Source: Ochotona curzoniae
Lineage: Eukaryota > Chordata > Mammalia > Lagomorpha > Ochotonidae
Direction: 5' to 3'
Assembly (NCBI RefSeq): GCF_017591425.1
Contig: NW_024466512.1
Location: 21,443,501 to 21,507,500, forward strand
Length of the DNA stretch: 64,000 bases
Numbering within the stretch: the first letter of the stretch is position 1; the number at the start of each line of letters is the position of its first letter. The translations under genes and the position numbers were made by a program. Shown here piece by piece: positions 61,536-64,000 of the stretch. The notes beneath the pieces were generated by a model that searched no databases, was not told the DNA's origin, and saw nothing but the letters and a program-made list of their open reading frames with translations.

Positions 61536-61635
61536 CTAAAGACTATATGGAAGACAAGGTAGTAGAGTATAAATGATTTTTGCTACCTTTCTATTTGTTT
61601 TCTAAAATAAATTTTAAAAGATTTATTTTTTTTTA

Positions 61636-61935
61636 TATGGATGAGCATCGTGTTACACTTCCACCTGCTGTGCCAGCATCCCATGTGGGTGCCAGTTCAG
61701 GTCCCCCCCCGAATGCTCCACTTCCAATCCAGCTTCCTGCTAATGGCCTGGGAAGGCAGCAGAGGAGGGCCCAAGTCCTTAGGTCCCTGTACCCACATGG
61801 GAGACTTGGATGAAGTTCCTGTCTCTTGGCTTCAGATCAGCCCAGCCCTGGCTATTGCAGCCATATGGGGAGTGAACCAGTGAATGGGAGTTCTCTTTTC
61901 CCTCCTCCCTGCTTCTCTGTCTCTCCTTTTCTCTG
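61636..61935 (+). mobile_element. C-type SINE, old
   Basis: GCCAGCATCCCATGTGGGTGC to CTCTCCTTTTCTCTGCC. Confidence 0.8.
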
Positions 61936-62049
61936 CCTATTGAGAGAGGGTACCAAGCGTGCCTCTCTTTGTAAGAACTAATGTAAACTGCATAAATGGT
62001 GTTCATGCAGCATTATTTCCAATGGCAAAAGAAGCTGCACAAAACACAT

Positions 62050-62325
62050 TGGGATTCACAGAATTCCAGAGAGAGGGAGAGCCAAATAGATCTTCCATTG
62101 ACTGGAAGATCACTCCCCAAATGGTCACAATGACCAAGGTTATACCATGCCCAAACTAGGAGCCTACAGCTTCTTATGTGGACAACTGGGTCATCTTTCT
62201 GACATTTTCCCTGGAACATTAGCAGGGAGATAGATCAGAAGTGATCTGAGAAGGATACAATCTGATACCCATATGGGAAACTGGCACCACAGATAGGGGC
62301 TTAACATACTGTGCCACAGTGCCCT
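62050..62325 (-). mobile_element. C-type SINE, old
   Basis: TTCCAGAGAGAGGGAGAGCC to CATACTGTGCCACAGTGCCC. Confidence 0.75.
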
Positions 62326-62419
62326 ATACATATATATTTTTCCAACTTTTTGCTTTGCTCAACATTTTTTGACATTTTCCATGTCACTATTTCCAGGATT
62401 TTTAAAAAGAAAATATTGA

Positions 62420-62710
62420 TTGATAAACCGATTTGAATGGAAGAGTTCCAGAGAGAGTGCTGCTTCACTTTCCAGATGGCTGCAATAGCCAGGGCTGGGC
62501 CAGGACAAAACTAGGAGCCAGGAGCCACCTCTGGGTCTCCCACTTGAGTGGCAGGGGCCTAAACACTTGGGCCATCCTCTGTTGCTTTCCCCAGGCTATT
62601 AGTACGGGGCTGGATTGCAAGTGGACCAGCTGGGACATGAACCAGTGCCCATAGGGAATACTAGTGTCACAGGCAGCAGCTTTACCTGTTATGCCACAAT
62701 GCTGGCCCCA
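62420..62710 (-). mobile_element. C-type SINE, old
   Basis: AACCGATTTGAATGGAAGAG to TATGCCACAATGCTGGCCCC. Confidence 0.82.
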
Positions 62711-62837
62711 TGCTTTTCCAGTTTGATGTCCTTTTTTTTTTTCTTTTCTTTTTTTTTTTTTATTGTTGCTTACATTGTATTATGTAGTACAGTTATTATA
62801 GGCGCTGGGGTTGATGTCCTTTTAAAAATTATTTCCT

Positions 62838-63158
62838 GGGCCTGGTGCCGTGGCCTAGTGGCTAAAGTTCTTGCCTTGAACGCACCAGGATCCCATATGG
62901 GCACAGATTCTAATCCCAGCAGCTCCACTTCCCATCCAGCTCTTTGCTTGTGGTCTAGAGAGGCAGTCGAGGACGGCCCAAAGCCTTGGGACCCTGCACC
63001 CATGAGGGATACCCGGAAGAAGTTCCTGGCTCCTGGCTTCGGATCGGCACAGCACCGGCCGTTGTGGTCACTTGGGGAGTGAATCATCGAACAGAAGATC
63101 TTTCTCTTGGTCTTTCCTCCTCTCTGTATATCTGACTTTGTAATAAAAAAATCTTTAA
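62838..63158 (+). mobile_element. lagomorph C-type SINE, very young, full length
   Basis: Perfect 14-bp duplication AAAAATTATTTCCT (62824-62837 and 63159-63172). Head GGGCCTGGTGCCGTGGCC, tail TTGTAATAAAAAAATC. Confidence 0.97.
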
Positions 63159-63172
63159 AAAAATTATTTCCT

Positions 63173-64000
63173 ATTACTCTGTAGGCAGATACATTAACAT
63201 TTATTTAGCTAGTTGTCAGCTGATGGACCTTTGGGTTGTGTGTGGCTTCTTTTGTCATGGGAAGTAATGCTGTGTGAGCACCATTTTATACCAACTCTGA
63301 TATTCTGAAAGAGCACATGACCTTGCAGAACTCAGAGCAGTGGAAATCTCTGCAGCTTTCAGGATCCCAAGGCAAAGTGATCCAGACAAGGGACTGATCC
63401 TACTTCTTCTAAAATGTCAAATCCAGGGGACAGAGGCCCAGGGAAAGATTTTCCAACTTGTAATGGTTTGGAGGGAGGTGATAAGACAGACACCTGACCC
63501 CCATGGCACTTAGCCTTTTAGTAATAGAATTTGTATGATTTGCCCCCTTGAATATGTAACCACCTTAGCTGCAGTGGCCACCTGAGCTTTGGCTCTTCCC
63601 CTTGCCCTTGGACACAGCATGGGGGTGAAGGAAACAACGAATTCGCAGCTCTTTCTACCTGGAACCATGTCATCCTTAACCAGAGGTACAACTGAGTGTG
63701 AAATACGTAAAGTTCTTGTATTTGCTAAAGTGACTTCCAAAGACGCCTCCTGTTAAAGAAGATGAGAGAAGAAAGAAACAAAAAAAGGAGAAAACACTCT
63801 CCTCCTTCCACACCACCCCGCCCCACCCCAAGCCTCTAATCTCATCTGGGAAAAAGTACTGTACTTCACTGTCCACAAAACAGTCCGTGTTCAAAGTGAG
63901 CAGAGAATGGCCCCGTGCGGAAAGTCATCAGGCGCTGCAGTTGCAGAATTCCTATGTGTTTATAGAAAAGCAGGGGCTGAGAGGGACACTTTGAAACCAC
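63173..64000. other. intergenic unique sequence to window end
   Basis: No gene or SINE. The last 120 nt (CGTGCGGAAAGTCATCAGGCG onwards) look complex and may be the edge of a conserved element. Confidence 0.45.

Noticed and set aside
20741..64000. FBXW4 exons
   Set aside because: The synteny predicts FBXW4 next, but no exon with flanking splice sites and F-box or WD40 coding was found. It probably lies beyond the window end.

Overview
The window is mammalian nuclear DNA carrying three genes in the order OGA (3' part), NPM3, FGF8, all on the + strand, followed by about 43 kb with no recognisable gene. Splice sites, CpG islands, polyadenylation signals and many tRNA-derived SINEs rule out a prokaryote. 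The SINEs have the lagomorph C-repeat layout: a B-box-like GGTTCTAATCC, then a pyrimidine-rich tail and AATAAA. The commonest young type differs from the rabbit consensus as I remember it, so a pika (Ochotona) is my best guess; the genus is an inference. The gene order matches human 10q24 read on its minus strand, where FBXW4 would come next; I found no FBXW4 exon here.

Region by region. 1-7.6 kb holds the last five coding exons of OGA and a 1.9 kb 3' UTR. 7.8-10.1 kb is a CpG-island promoter and the complete six-exon NPM3 gene, with its last intron in the 3' UTR. 10.1-14.4 kb is a GC-rich intergenic stretch with one SINE, a long TG repeat and a compact candidate enhancer. 14.46-20.74 kb is the complete FGF8 gene: exons 1A, 1B, 1C, 1D, 2 and 3, with the alternative acceptors that make isoforms a, b, e and f. 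20.7-64 kb is a gene desert packed with about 55 SINE copies in both orientations, plus MIR remnants, L1 pieces and two possible MaLR LTR remnants.

The SINE cover is broken by SINE-free stretches (about 18-22.9, 38.5-40.3, 42.8-44.0, 52.0-53.9, 54.6-56.8 and 58.3-59.1 kb). Several hold dense homeodomain, POU octamer, SOX and TCF/LEF-like words and look like conserved non-coding elements. In other mammals the FGF8-FBXW4 interval is the long-range regulatory landscape of FGF8, so these stretches are the most interesting part of the window. I saw no new coding system.

OGA removes O-GlcNAc from intracellular proteins, NPM3 is a nucleolar histone-chaperone-family protein, and FGF8 is a secreted morphogen. 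Their adjacency is conserved synteny rather than a shared pathway; the distal elements are likely to act on FGF8 across or around its neighbours.
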